Assembly (NCBI GenBank): GCA_900541395.1 | Contig: UQJT01000011.1 | Location: 1 to 64,000, forward strand | DNA length: 64,000 nt | Reading direction: 5' to 3' | From: an uncultured Desulfovibrio sp. | GTDB lineage: Bacteria; Desulfobacterota; Desulfovibrionia; Desulfovibrionales; Desulfovibrionaceae | Part shown: in pieces, positions 27,840-36,294 of the stretch | How the letters are laid out: each line of letters starts with the position of its first letter | Position numbering within the stretch: the stretch's first letter is position 1 | The notes under the pieces: model-generated | What the model was told of the DNA's origin: nothing | Seen by the model: only the letters and a program-made list of their open reading frames with translations | The model's database searches: none | Program-made: the position numbers and the translations under genes

Positions 27840-29240
27840 TCAGGGCAGGCCCAGTTCCTTACGCTTGCGCCACAGGGTCACTCCCGTGACACCCAAAAGT
27901 TCCGCCGCTCGTTCCAGGCTGACGCCCAGGCCGAGGACGCGGCGGATGTGCCGTTCCTCCAATTCTCGCAAGGTCAGGATGCGTCCATGCCCCACCCCGA
28001 AGTCGGCCGCTTCGGTTTCCGGAGCGCCGTCCGCCGAGGGAAGAAACGCCGGGGGCAGGTCGGCCGGGGTCGCTTCGCGGCCTGCTGCCAACAGAGCCAG
28101 CCGGTCCATAACGTTGCGCAGTTCCCGCGTGTTGCCCGGCCAGTCATGGGCCAACAAAGCTTCCCGCACCGGCTCCGACAATACGGGCGGTTTTCTTTCC
28201 CCCGCCTGTCCCTTTTCCCCATATTCCACAGCCCGCAGCAAAAGACGCCGTGCCAGGGGCTCAATGTCGCCGCGCCGTTCGCGCAGGGGCGGAATACGGC
28301 ATTCGAACACGTTGAGACGGTAATACAAATCCTCCCGAAAGCGTCCTTCGCGCACCATGACGGCCAGATCGCGATTGGTGGCGGCCAGCACGCGCACATT
28401 CAGTCGCAGAGGTTTGTTGTCGCCCACACGCTCAATAACCCGATCTTCCAGAAAGCGAAGCAGTTTGGCCTGGGACGAAAGCGACAGTTCGCCTATTTCA
28501 TCCAGAAACAGAGTTCCGCCGTCCGCGCTCTCGAACTTTCCCGCCCGATCACGCACCGCGCCGGTAAAGGCCCCGCGCACATGGCCGAACACCTCGGACT
28601 CAAACAGCGATTCGGCCAGGGCCGTGCACGTCACCTCCACGAACGGCCCCGCCGCCCGCCCTGAATCACGGTGCAGGGCGCGGGCCAGCGAAGTTTTGCC
28701 GGTGCCCGTCTCACCCGTGAACAGCACCGATGCCTCGCCGTTCGCCAATTTGCCCACCAGACGCTGCAAGTCCAGCATGACCGGCGACGTCACCCCCCGA
28801 AACCAAGCTTCGACGCCTTCCTCCGCGGTCGTCACCGCCTTGCGCAGCCGCCGGTTTTCCCGCCGCAGGTCCACTACCGTGGAAACCTTGCGGATCAGGT
28901 GCTCGAGCTGATCCACGGAAAAAGGCTTGGGCAGATAGTCGAAGGCCCCGGCTTTAATGGCCTCCACCGCATTTTCATACGAGGCGAAGGCCGTCATGAC
29001 CACACACACCGTATCCGGGTGGCGGGCCAGGGTCTCGCGCACCAGCTCCACGCCCGACATGCCGCCCATGCGCATGTCCGTAAGCAGCACATCCGCCGGT
29101 TCTCCGTCCATCCCCTCCAGGGCGGTCTTGCCGTCCGGCGCGCTCCGCGCCGCGCAACCCAGTGTTTTCAGTCCCAGTACCACCGTGCGCGCTATGGCTT
29201 CGTCGTCGTCCGCCACCATCACCCGTAATATTTCGGACAT
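27840..29240 (-). CDS. Sigma-54-dependent response regulator (NtrC type)
   Basis: A 466-residue regulator. The receiver domain (1-120) has phosphoacceptor Asp55 in LLTDMRMGG. The AAA+ sigma-54 activator domain has Walker A GETGTGKT, an intact GAFTGA loop and Walker B GGTLFLDEIGE. A C-terminal Fis-type helix-turn-helix contains LERAAELLGVTGVTLWRKRKEL. Start 29240 follows AAGGAGG. It is the last gene of the kdp regulatory operon, after the kinase, and presumably activates the sigma-54 promoter at 33504-33518. Confidence 0.95.
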   Translation of the reverse strand: MSEILRVMVADDDEAIARTVVLGLKTLGCAARSAPDGKTALEGMDGEPADVLLTDMRMGGMSGVELVRETLARHPDTVCVVMTAFASYENAVEAIKAGAFDYLPKPFSVDQLEHLIRKVSTVVDLRRENRRLRKAVTTAEEGVEAWFRGVTSPVMLDLQRLVGKLANGEASVLFTGETGTGKTSLARALHRDSGRAAGPFVEVTCTALAESLFESEVFGHVRGAFTGAVRDRAGKFESADGGTLFLDEIGELSLSSQAKLLRFLEDRVIERVGDNKPLRLNVRVLAATNRDLAVMVREGRFREDLYYRLNVFECRIPPLRERRGDIEPLARRLLLRAVEYGEKGQAGERKPPVLSEPVREALLAHDWPGNTRELRNVMDRLALLAAGREATPADLPPAFLPSADGAPETEAADFGVGHGRILTLRELEERHIRRVLGLGVSLERAAELLGVTGVTLWRKRKELGLP

Positions 29241-29315
29241 GGATGCCCTCCTTTGCCTTAATCGGGAAAAATCCTTCCTACCGGCGGTGTGCGGGGCAAA
29301 GCTCCGCAGCATATC

Positions 29316-31142
29316 TCAACACGACGGCAGCAACACGGTGAACGCGGAACCGCCGCCGGGGCGGGGGGCGTAGCGGACCAGACCGCCGTGGGCCTCCACA
29401 ATGGTGCGGGTGATGGCCAATCCCAGGCCGGTCAATCCCTCCCTGGTTCCGGCCGAACGGCCGTGGGAAAACGGTTGGAACAGGCGTTCCTCCTGTTCGG
29501 GCGTCATACCCGGCCCGTCGTCTTCCACCTTCAGGACCGCGCAACGCCCCCCGGCCGGATGAAAATGCCCCGTATCAATCCCGGCTTCCACACTCACCCA
29601 CACGTTCCCGCCCGACGGAGTGACGCGCAACGCGTTGGACACCAGGTTGGACACGACCCAGGCAAAACGCTCGGGGTCCGCATCCACGGCGGGAACATCG
29701 GACCCGGCCCGGAACTCCAGCGTGACGTTTTTTTCCCGCGCCACCAACCGGAACGGTCCCAGCCATTCGGGGAGCCGGGCCGCCAAATCCAGGCGTTCCG
29801 GCCGCAGACTCAGGGCGTGGGGGCTCATGCGGGCGATGTCCATGAACTGCCCGGCCACGGTGCGCAGCCGGGCCACGTCCTGCCCCACGGTGGTCACCAG
29901 CATGGTCATATCCTCATCCAAGTCCCGACGGCGGGCCAGCAAATCGGCGGCCAGCCCCAAAGACTGGATGGGGGTTTTGAGTTCGTGGGAAATCCAATCC
30001 ATCATTTCCGAACGCAGGGTCGTCCGCCTCCGTTTTTCGGTTACGTCGCTGAGCAGATAGACTTGCCCGCGCCCGCCCGGCAGTTCACGCCGTCGGGCCG
30101 CGAAAAACAGAGGCCCCGCCGTCCCGGCGGGCGGCAGCAGTTCCACATCGCGCGATCCCTGGAGATCGGGCTTCAACGCGTCGCGCAGGGTCAGATAATT
30201 GGGCGAGGCCGTGGACAGGTCGGTCCATAGTTTGCCTCTCACCGCCTCGGCGGGCAAGTCCAGGATTTCCAACATGCGGCCCCCGACGTGGGCTACCGTT
30301 CCGGCCGCGCTCAACACCAACACGGCGTCCTCGGCCGCGTTGAGAACGACCGCCAACTTGTTTTTTTCCTCCACCAGGGCATCCAGGTTGAGGGCCTCCA
30401 ACTGACCCAGGCGAGTCCACAACCGCGCCAGTTCGTCAAACAGGACGCGCACTTCCAAAGTTTGCGGATCAGGCAGGCGCAAGCCTCCGCGCAGGGACGG
30501 CCTGTCCTTGAATACTTCCGCCGCCCGGCGCAGGGGATGGGCCACGCGGGCGGCAATGGCGTCGGCCTGGAAAAAGGCCCACACCGTGCCGCCCAGAAAA
30601 ATCAGCGCCCCCAACAGGACGACGATGTCCCGCAGCCGGGCGTTTTCGTCCAGGCGGCGAAACATGCCCCGCTCGTTGACCTTGACCAGAGCGTCCAGCC
30701 CGGCGCGCAACCCGGCGTAGACGGCGTCCCGCTCCGGCCCGGTCGAAACCGCGTCGAACCGGCTCCAGGCCGCGCGCAGTTCGTCCACAACAGCCTGTTC
30801 ATCGTGTTCGGTGATATTGCCTTGCTCCCGCTCCAGGGCCTCCTGAAACGCCGTCCGCCAGTGCTCCGGCGTTTCGCCGTACAGAGCGGGAAAGCGCAGG
30901 CCGTTGACGGCTTCCTCCATCTGACGCACATAGACCACGGATTCGTAATTCATCCGTACCAACTGATCGGGCAGACGGCTGGCGAAAAAAACGCCCAGCA
31001 TCAGCAGGCCGCCCAGACAGCCGAAGGCCAGCACCACCCGCACAAAGGCCCGGGCCACGCTGCGATGCAAGGTCGGCAGGGGGTATCGTCCCGGGACGGC
31101 GTCGAATCCGTCGTCTCTCCGTTTTTCCGCTGCCTTGCGCAT
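29316..31142 (-). CDS. Membrane sensor histidine kinase
   Basis: A 608-residue kinase with transmembrane segments at about 33-55 and 180-200 flanking a roughly 125-residue periplasmic region, then a HAMP-like linker, a PAS domain (about 275-380), the HisKA box WISHELKTPIQSLG, and an ATPase domain with NLVSNALRVTP, VEDDGPGMT and GLGLAITRTIVEAHGG. The likely phosphate donor for the adjacent response regulator. Start 31142 lies eight bases after the KdpD-like stop. In classical KdpD the sensor and kinase are one protein; here they are two genes. Confidence 0.93.
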   Translation of the reverse strand: MRKAAEKRRDDGFDAVPGRYPLPTLHRSVARAFVRVVLAFGCLGGLLMLGVFFASRLPDQLVRMNYESVVYVRQMEEAVNGLRFPALYGETPEHWRTAFQEALEREQGNITEHDEQAVVDELRAAWSRFDAVSTGPERDAVYAGLRAGLDALVKVNERGMFRRLDENARLRDIVVLLGALIFLGGTVWAFFQADAIAARVAHPLRRAAEVFKDRPSLRGGLRLPDPQTLEVRVLFDELARLWTRLGQLEALNLDALVEEKNKLAVVLNAAEDAVLVLSAAGTVAHVGGRMLEILDLPAEAVRGKLWTDLSTASPNYLTLRDALKPDLQGSRDVELLPPAGTAGPLFFAARRRELPGGRGQVYLLSDVTEKRRRTTLRSEMMDWISHELKTPIQSLGLAADLLARRRDLDEDMTMLVTTVGQDVARLRTVAGQFMDIARMSPHALSLRPERLDLAARLPEWLGPFRLVAREKNVTLEFRAGSDVPAVDADPERFAWVVSNLVSNALRVTPSGGNVWVSVEAGIDTGHFHPAGGRCAVLKVEDDGPGMTPEQEERLFQPFSHGRSAGTREGLTGLGLAITRTIVEAHGGLVRYAPRPGGGSAFTVLLPSC

Positions 31143-31150
31143 AGACGACC

Positions 31151-32287
31151 TCAATGTCTTTCGGTCCAATGGCGGGGCGTGACGTTGGCGATGTGCACGT
31201 CCACACCTACGGCTTCGTATAAAAAATCCAGAATGAACGATCCCCGTAACCGCTCGCGCAGGGGCGTCAGACGAGACTTGCCGAAAATGGCGTGACGCAC
31301 GTTGCGTTCGCTGGCAAAGTTGACCAGGGTTGCGGCCACATCCGTACCCTCCAGTTGCACCACCTCCGCCCCCAGACGCACGGCCAGGGCCAGATTGTTC
31401 TGCAGACCCCGTTGCAGAGCGGCTTCGATGCGGGCCGGGCCTTCCTTGGGCCGCTGCACATAGACCACGTAGCAGGGCGAACCCATCTGCCCGGCCAGAC
31501 GCACGCCCCGGCGAATCAAAGTTTCGGCGTCGGTGGGGTCGGAACTCAGGGCCACCATGACCGCCTCCATGGCCTGCCCGGCCGCCGCGCGGGATAAAAG
31601 TCCGTTGGCCTCGATTTTGCGCACCTGATCGCCCGAGGCTTCGCGCAGGCACAATTCCCGCAGAAAGGACAAATTCTCATAGGTGAAAAAACCGTTCAGC
31701 GCCCGCTCGGCCTGGTCCGGGCCGTAAATCTTGCCCTGGCGCAGGCGTTCGCGCAGGTCCTCCTTGCTTACGTCCACGGTCACCACCTGATCTGCCCGAC
31801 GCAATACGGCGTCGGGCAGACGTTCGCGCACGGCCACGCCGGTCACACTCTCCACCCGTTCGGCCACGGATTCGAGGTGCTGAACGTTGAGCGTGCTGAT
31901 GACGTTGATACCGTGCTCGAGCAGAAGCAGCACGTCCTGAAAACGTTTGGGCCGGGGCGAACCCGGCGCGTTGGTGTGGGCCAGCTCGTCCACCAGGGCA
32001 ATCTGGGGGACGCGTTGCAGCACGGCATCCACGTCCAGTTCGGCGAATTCCGTTCCGCCCGATCTCCAGGTCCGGGTGGGCGTGCGCTCCAATCCGTCCA
32101 GCAAAGCCAGGGTATCGGAGCGATCGTGCAGTTCCACATAGCCAGCCACTACGTCGAAGCCCTGGTGCAGCAAGCGGCGGGCCTCCTGAAGCATGGCGTA
32201 GGTTTTGCCCACCCCGGCGGCGTAGCCCAGGTATATCTTGAGCGATCCCCGGCGCTTGCGCTCCAGCACGTCGGCGAATTCCTGCAT
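31151..32287 (-). CDS. KdpD N-terminal sensor protein (no kinase domain)
   Basis: A 378-residue protein matching only the cytoplasmic N-terminal part of KdpD. The KdpD domain has P-loop GYAAGVGKT (residues 21-29), LVDELAHTNAPGS and RKRFQDV-like blocks (PRPKRFQDVLLLL), and a universal-stress-protein domain follows (about 235-370). It lacks the transmembrane and histidine kinase regions of full KdpD (about 900 residues), which the downstream gene supplies in trans. In its family it senses potassium limitation and may bind nucleotides including cyclic di-AMP. Start 32287 follows GGAGGG. It reads intact although the transporter genes upstream are ruined. Confidence 0.93.
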   Translation of the reverse strand: MQEFADVLERKRRGSLKIYLGYAAGVGKTYAMLQEARRLLHQGFDVVAGYVELHDRSDTLALLDGLERTPTRTWRSGGTEFAELDVDAVLQRVPQIALVDELAHTNAPGSPRPKRFQDVLLLLEHGINVISTLNVQHLESVAERVESVTGVAVRERLPDAVLRRADQVVTVDVSKEDLRERLRQGKIYGPDQAERALNGFFTYENLSFLRELCLREASGDQVRKIEANGLLSRAAAGQAMEAVMVALSSDPTDAETLIRRGVRLAGQMGSPCYVVYVQRPKEGPARIEAALQRGLQNNLALAVRLGAEVVQLEGTDVAATLVNFASERNVRHAIFGKSRLTPLRERLRGSFILDFLYEAVGVDVHIANVTPRHWTERH

Positions 32288-32425
32288 GGCGATCCCTCCG
32301 TACCATAGGCCTGGGCGGACCGTCGGCCCGCCCAGGTTCATCCTGGCTACACAATGCCCGTCGCCGGGACAACCCGGCGAGCGGACACCGGCTCGGGGGC
32401 GCGGTTCCCCGAACCGGCGCTTCCC

Positions 32426-33187
32426 CTATCCGCCCGATTTGTCCAGAGCGAGATTGAGCTCCGGAACGTTGACCAGGGATTCGGGCGGCAGGGGACCGCC
32501 GGGATGAAAGACCAGCTTTCCCGCCAGATTTGTAACCGCTACCTCGCTCAGCCCCCGCGCCTCGGCTATGCGAGGGGCCTGGCACTTCGCCGCGCGCAGC
32601 GAGATGTGGGGGGCCAGTCCGGCGCCCGAGGCCGTAGCCGGGTCGGCGGACAGTTTGGCGTCCGCCGTGGCGCCGTAATGCTCAACCGTTGCCGCCGCCC
32701 GTTCGCACAACTTGTCGCTGGCGGGGGACAGGTTGCTGCCGCCCGCAGCCGCGGCGTTATAGTCCACGGCCGAGGGGCGGGGCCAGAAATATTCGGGCCG
32801 GGTGAACGCCTGAGCTATGGCTTTGCTGCTCACGGAACCGTTGCTGGAGCAGGCGGTCAGCACGCCCCAGGCGAAACCGCCCGCCGCGCCGAAGCTCAGT
32901 TCCTTGCCCTCCAGGTTGGATGCGGTTTCTTCGATATTCAGGCCCGCAAAGACTGCGGTGGGAGCCGATTCAAAGTAATCGGCAACCCCGGCCTTGAGAA
33001 CCAGGAAAGACAACATGACCAGAAAAACCACCGTGGCGTGCTTTACGCGGCCGAACATCCATATCGAGGCCACGGGAATGACGATAAGGCACATGGTTTC
33101 GATGACATTGGTCCAGAACGTGGCGTTTTCCAGGGGATGCGTGGAATCTGGGCCGAAAAAGCCGCCGCCTGCTTGTCGATGAACCAC
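32426..33187 (-). pseudogene. kdpA-kdpC deletion chimera
   Basis: An open frame of 253 codons made of two unrelated Kdp pieces. The N-terminal half (to about 115) matches the middle of KdpA: GGGFFGPDSTHPLEN, then NLEGKELSFG and SSNGSV. It then switches to the C-terminal part of KdpC: AIAQAFTRPEYFWPRPSA, GGSNLSPASDKL, and PELNLALDKSGG. The rest of KdpA, all of KdpB and the start of KdpC are missing, consistent with one in-frame deletion of several kilobases. The 5' end relies on a GTG with no good ribosome site, and the preceding sequence is in another frame. It cannot form a potassium pump and is treated as a pseudogene. Confidence 0.85.
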
Positions 33188-33294
33188 AACATCGTGACCG
33201 AGAGAGCAATGATAAACATGATATAACGTATAGTCATGATATGTTTCTGCTACACTTGTTCCGTATATAAAACTATATACACTAAATATACCAC

Positions 33295-33333
33295 TTAAAA
33301 CACGAGAGTCGCTAGGCTGGAAATGGTCGACAC
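33295..33333 (-). pseudogene. 5' remnant of kdpA
   Basis: After a strong AGGAGG, a GTG at 33333 opens only 12 codons (STISSLATLVF after the start) before TAA. Position directly after the KdpF-like gene is that of kdpA. Sequence beyond it (33240-33294) is A+T-rich and not KdpA-like, and the next piece (33237-33170) encodes a short hydrophobic stretch in a different frame from the chimera. Confidence 0.6.
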
Positions 33334-33425
33334 GGTGCGCCTCCTAAAAATTTCTCACAGCCAAGGGTCAACAGGGCCAAGGCGGCGAATACCGCGATGG
33401 CCAGCCCCAACCAAACCACAACCAT
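33312..33425 (-). CDS. KdpF-like small membrane peptide
   Basis: A 37-residue peptide: MVVVWLGLAIAVFAALALL forms one transmembrane helix, followed by a short tail. KdpF is a roughly 29-residue hydrophobic subunit encoded before kdpA, and this gene has that position. Start follows GAAGAAGG. It overlaps the kdpA remnant start in another frame. Too short for confident homology; called from position, size and hydrophobicity. Confidence 0.55.
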   Translation of the reverse strand: MVVVWLGLAIAVFAALALLTLGCEKFLGGAPCRPFPA

Positions 33426-33455
33426 AACCTTCTTCCATCAAAACGGGTTTGTTTC

Positions 33456-33488
33456 GCCCTGTTCCATCCCAAGGGAAGAAAACAGGGC
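33456..33488 (-). promoter_or_regulatory. Leader hairpin of the kdp operon
   Basis: GCCCTGTT (33456-33463) pairs with AACAGGGC (33481-33488). It would fall at the very 5' end of the transcript from the sigma-54 promoter, and may stabilise it. Confidence 0.4.
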
Positions 33489-33503
33489 TGACGCGGACCT
33501 TCA

Positions 33504-33518
33504 GCAAAGCTTATGCCA
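33504..33518 (-). promoter_or_regulatory. Sigma-54 promoter of the kdp regulatory operon
   Basis: The minus strand reads TGGCATAAGCTTTGC: GG at -24 and GC at -12 separated by ten bases, the exact sigma-54 spacing, with a TTTGC -12 box. The expected start is near 33493, in front of the KdpF-like gene. The operon's own product is a sigma-54 activator, so autoregulation is expected. Confidence 0.75.
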
Positions 33519-33573
33519 ATCTTAAAATTTTACATATTACAATATATTAAAATCTTACCAGCTCCACGACATC

Positions 33574-33617
33574 TTACATTTTGCAGGGTTGAAAAGGGAT
33601 TTTCTTACAAAATGTAA
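33574..33617. promoter_or_regulatory. Putative activator-binding repeats upstream of the sigma-54 promoter
   Basis: TTACAAAATGTAA (33605-33617) is a perfect inverted repeat with a 3-base centre. TTACATTTTGCA (33574-33585) matches its reverse complement with one change. Both lie about 70-110 bases upstream of the -24 box, where NtrC-type activators bind. A weaker TTACATATTACAA lies at 33530-33542. The rest of 33426-33691 holds no gene. Confidence 0.55.
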
Positions 33618-33691
33618 TCTCGGACAGAGAGCTCGCCTTCCGGACCGTCAAGCGCTGGTCAAGGCCGGGGCCGGGATGCTATACCCCCCGC

Positions 33692-34219
33692 ATGGCATTG
33701 TGGACAAAACGCAACCGAGCCGTGGAACGGGCGGCGGCCGAAGTCATGCGCCCCCTGCCCGTGCGCTGGGGCTTGATGCTGGGCTTGTTCGTGATCATGG
33801 GCGTGGTGTGGTGGCAGCACTTCGACCGGCGTATGGACGACATCCGGGCCGAAAGTGCCTTCTGGGACGAAACCGGCGCATGGAGCTCCGCCGACCGCCG
33901 CGCCCTGGCTCTGCGGGCCCGCGCCTTCCGCGAACGCTGGGGGGTGGACGTGGCGGCCCATGTGCGCAACGGCCCCCTGGAACTGCCCCACCTCAAGGGA
34001 AGCGTCCTGTTCATCGGCATGGCCCCGGAGCGGGGTGAAGCCCTGTTGGTGCTGCCCGGGTTGGCATCCAACGCGCTCAAAGCCGAAGGCGCCCGTCGGG
34101 GACGAGATATGCGTCTGGCTCTGGAGGACGACTTGGCCCTGTGCCTGCGCGATGCTCCGTCCAAGGACTGTCTGCTCCGCACTCTGGACGCGTTGGACGC
34201 GCTGTTTTCCGCCGCCTAG
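33692..34219 (+). CDS. Single-pass membrane protein, TPM-domain-like
   Basis: A 175-residue protein with one transmembrane segment (about 26-43, GLMLGLFVIMGVVWW) after a positively charged N-terminus, so the C-terminal domain probably faces the periplasm. The region from about 70 onward (LRARAFRERWGVDVAAHV, then LLVLPGLASNAL and a helical C-terminus) resembles small TPM-type domains, but I do not recognise it firmly. Ribosome site weak. It stands alone between the kdp promoter and rnhA. Function unknown. Confidence 0.7.
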   Translation: MALWTKRNRAVERAAAEVMRPLPVRWGLMLGLFVIMGVVWWQHFDRRMDDIRAESAFWDETGAWSSADRRALALRARAFRERWGVDVAAHVRNGPLELPHLKGSVLFIGMAPERGEALLVLPGLASNALKAEGARRGRDMRLALEDDLALCLRDAPSKDCLLRTLDALDALFSAA

Positions 34220-34315
34220 ACCAGACTGAGGTTGAACTTCGCTCAGGCCCGCAGGCATTTTCCATAAGCCTGCTCCTGCCCCACCTTATCCGGCGGGCAA
34301 CGCCCCGCCGTTCGG

Positions 34316-34789
34316 ATGAAGCCCATGATCTTGAAAACCGTGGAAATCCACACCGACGGCTCCTGCCTGGGCAACCCCGGTCCGGGAGGCTGGGCCGCCG
34401 TGCTGCGCTGCGACGGCACGCGCCGCGAAATATCCGGCGGTTACGCCCGCACTACCAACAACCGTATGGAAATTCTCGGCGTTATCCGAGCTCTGGAAAG
34501 CCTTAAGGAACCCTGCTCCGTGGACCTGTATACGGATTCGCAGTACGTGGCCAAAGCCATTCAAGATCGCTGGCTGGTCAACTGGCGGCGCAACGGTTGG
34601 CTGACCGCGGCCAAAAAGCCGGTCAAAAACCGCGACTTGTGGGAACAACTGACCATCCTGCTCAAACATCACCCCGTCCGCTTCCATTGGCTCAAAGGCC
34701 ACGCGGGCCACCCCGAAAACGAACGCTGCGACGAACTGGCCCGGGCCCAGGCCGGTCGCGCCGATCTGCCGCCCGATCCCGGAATGTGA
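34316..34789 (+). CDS. rnhA: Ribonuclease HI
   Basis: A 157-residue RNase HI that cuts the RNA strand of RNA-DNA hybrids. Catalytic Asp14, Glu52, Asp74 and Asp139 plus His129 are all present ([33 protein letters not shown]). The basic handle region [16 protein letters not shown] is intact. Length matches the E. coli enzyme. Met4 at 34325 is an alternative start, and neither has a strong ribosome site. Confidence 0.95.
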   Translation: MKPMILKTVEIHTDGSCLGNPGPGGWAAVLRCDGTRREISGGYARTTNNRMEILGVIRALESLKEPCSVDLYTDSQYVAKAIQDRWLVNWRRNGWLTAAKKPVKNRDLWEQLTILLKHHPVRFHWLKGHAGHPENERCDELARAQAGRADLPPDPGM

Positions 34790-34794
34790 CATTA

Positions 34795-34945
34795 TTAGAA
34801 TGGGTTGCCGTTGAAAACGGCAACCGCTTCGGCAGCCGCGAGAGCGGACGCCCGCGCCGAATGAGCCTGAAAACCACGCTTTTCAGGTGAAATGACGGCA
34901 GCGCCGCTTTTGAAATGGGACAATTTCAAAAGCAAAATGTTCTAA
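34795..34945 (-). repeat. Dispersed structured repeat, copy C
   Basis: A full-length copy, opposite orientation to A and B. It starts (plus strand) TTAGAATGGGTTGCCGTT, includes hairpin 3 (TTGCCGTT/AACGGCAA), the GC-rich portion, hairpin 2 and hairpin 1 (GCTTTTGAAAT/ATTTCAAAAGC), and ends AAAATGTTCTAA. Convergent gap between rnhA and the Dabb gene. Confidence 0.85.
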
Positions 34946-35028
34946 AAAGATGAGGCGGGGAGCCCCTTCCCAGGGGTTCCCCGCACTCGTTCGCTTTCCC
35001 GAAACTCCATAACGGGAGGAAACGCCGA

Positions 35029-35340
35029 CTATTTCTGTCGGTTTTCCTTATCCACGCACACGCGGGACTCGCACAGCGGGGCAATACGAGCGGACACGGC
35101 CTGATGAGAGGGATGGTTGAGATAGTCATTCAACGCCCGTCTGTCGTCCACATCCACCAGCAAGGCCAAATCGTAAGAGGCGTCGGTGTCCACGATATTC
35201 AGCCCCGCTTCCAGATGACGTATGGCAGGTACGGAGGCAGGCAGGGTTTCCAGCAGGGCTTGGGCGAGTTCCAGATTTTCCCGCTTGGAGCGACCTTCCG
35301 CCCACTCTTTGAACTTCCACACGACGATGTGCTTCAACAT
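35029..35340 (-). CDS. Dabb (stress-responsive A/B barrel) domain protein
   Basis: A 103-residue single-domain protein beginning MLKHIVVWKFKE, with RHLEAGLNIV and YDLALLVDVDDRRALNDYLNHPSHQAV, the usual Dabb pattern including a conserved histidine in HPSHQ. Such proteins are dimeric ferredoxin-like barrels, mostly of unknown function. Start 35340 follows GGAAGGA. Located just downstream of the sirtuin gene (55 bases), so possibly in its operon. Confidence 0.87.
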   Translation of the reverse strand: MLKHIVVWKFKEWAEGRSKRENLELAQALLETLPASVPAIRHLEAGLNIVDTDASYDLALLVDVDDRRALNDYLNHPSHQAVSARIAPLCESRVCVDKENRQK

Positions 35341-35394
35341 ATCTTTTCCTTCCTGCATTTTTCCGGTTTCCGGCGCTTCGCTTTTCGGCTTTGC

Positions 35395-36294
35395 CTACTT
35401 GTTCATCCCCGCCAACCGCCTTAAAGCCGCGCCGATGTCGCAGGCCAGACCCAGGGCGCGATCGCCCAGACGGGGCGGCACGGCCGCCTGAGTCAGGTTG
35501 ATCCGGGCCAGACGCACGGCGGGGAACTTTTCCGTCAGATGCTCAAAAGGATAGCGGATAATACCCGGCGTGTTGAATCCCACGCCCAATTCCAGCAGAA
35601 GCAGACGACCGCCCGCGGCGCGTTCCAAAAAATCCCGGTAGCGGGGATAGCCCTCGCGGTGCAGGGCGTCCACAAAATGTTCATCCTTACGCAGATTGGG
35701 CACCAGAAACCGTCCGCAATGCGGACAACGCGGCACGTCCTCTTCCCGGATCAGAGTATCGCCTTCGCCCAGCGGCGCCAGCATGGCGTCCACGAAAGCC
35801 CGGTTGTCGTACACTTGCTCCCGACAGGGCAACGCGCACTGAAACAAGGCGTAATCGCCCTGGGGCGTGTAGATGCGCGCCTCGTCCAGGCCGAGCTTGC
35901 GCGCCTGACCGTCGGCGTTGGTGGAGGCGATAAACCAGTCTCTGCCGTGCAACAGGCGGGCCAGATCCACATAGGGAGGCAGGGCCGGGGGCTCGTAGCG
36001 CATGACCCGGATATGACGGGCCCAATACCCCCAGTAGGCGAGACGCGTGTCGGGCGTGATGTCCCAAAAGCCGGTGACGGCTTCCCAGACGGTGCGCAGG
36101 CCGAGGGCGGCATGGGCCGGAAAGTGGCGACGAAAGAAATCCGGATCGACGTAGTTGAGCCCGGCCGAGGCCGAAAGCCCGGCCCCCATGCCCACCAGTA
36201 CGTATTCGGCCTCGTCCAGCCAGACGGCAAGGCGCTCCAGGGATTCCGGGGAAACGGCGGTCGGCGGCTCAGAACAGAGATTGGTAGAGGGCAT
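35395..36294 (-). CDS. Class M sirtuin (SirTM-type ADP-ribosyltransferase)
   Basis: A 299-residue Sir2-family protein. The NAD-binding GMGAGLSASAGL lies at about 35-46 and the nucleotide-site STNAD has Asn126. Where protein deacetylases have the catalytic His in a HG motif, this protein has PQGD with Gln145, a hallmark of class M sirtuins, which ADP-ribosylate proteins rather than deacetylate them. A four-Cys zinc site is present (Cys153, Cys157, Cys190, Cys193). Its start overlaps the macrodomain gene by 26 bases with GAGGAAG as ribosome site, so the two are coupled. In other bacteria the target is a lipoylated GcvH-like protein; no such gene or lipoate ligase is seen here. Confidence 0.88.
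   Translation of the reverse strand: MPSTNLCSEPPTAVSPESLERLAVWLDEAEYVLVGMGAGLSASAGLNYVDPDFFRRHFPAHAALGLRTVWEAVTGFWDITPDTRLAYWGYWARHIRVMRYEPPALPPYVDLARLLHGRDWFIASTNADGQARKLGLDEARIYTPQGDYALFQCALPCREQVYDNRAFVDAMLAPLGEGDTLIREEDVPRCPHCGRFLVPNLRKDEHFVDALHREGYPRYRDFLERAAGGRLLLLELGVGFNTPGIIRYPFEHLTEKFPAVRLARINLTQAAVPPRLGDRALGLACDIGAALRRLAGMNK

Noticed and set aside
35046..35056. TTATCCACG, one mismatch from a DnaA box
   Set aside because: Isolated and within the Dabb gene, about 20 kb from dnaA; a similar single match near 11590-11600 is also in coding DNA.
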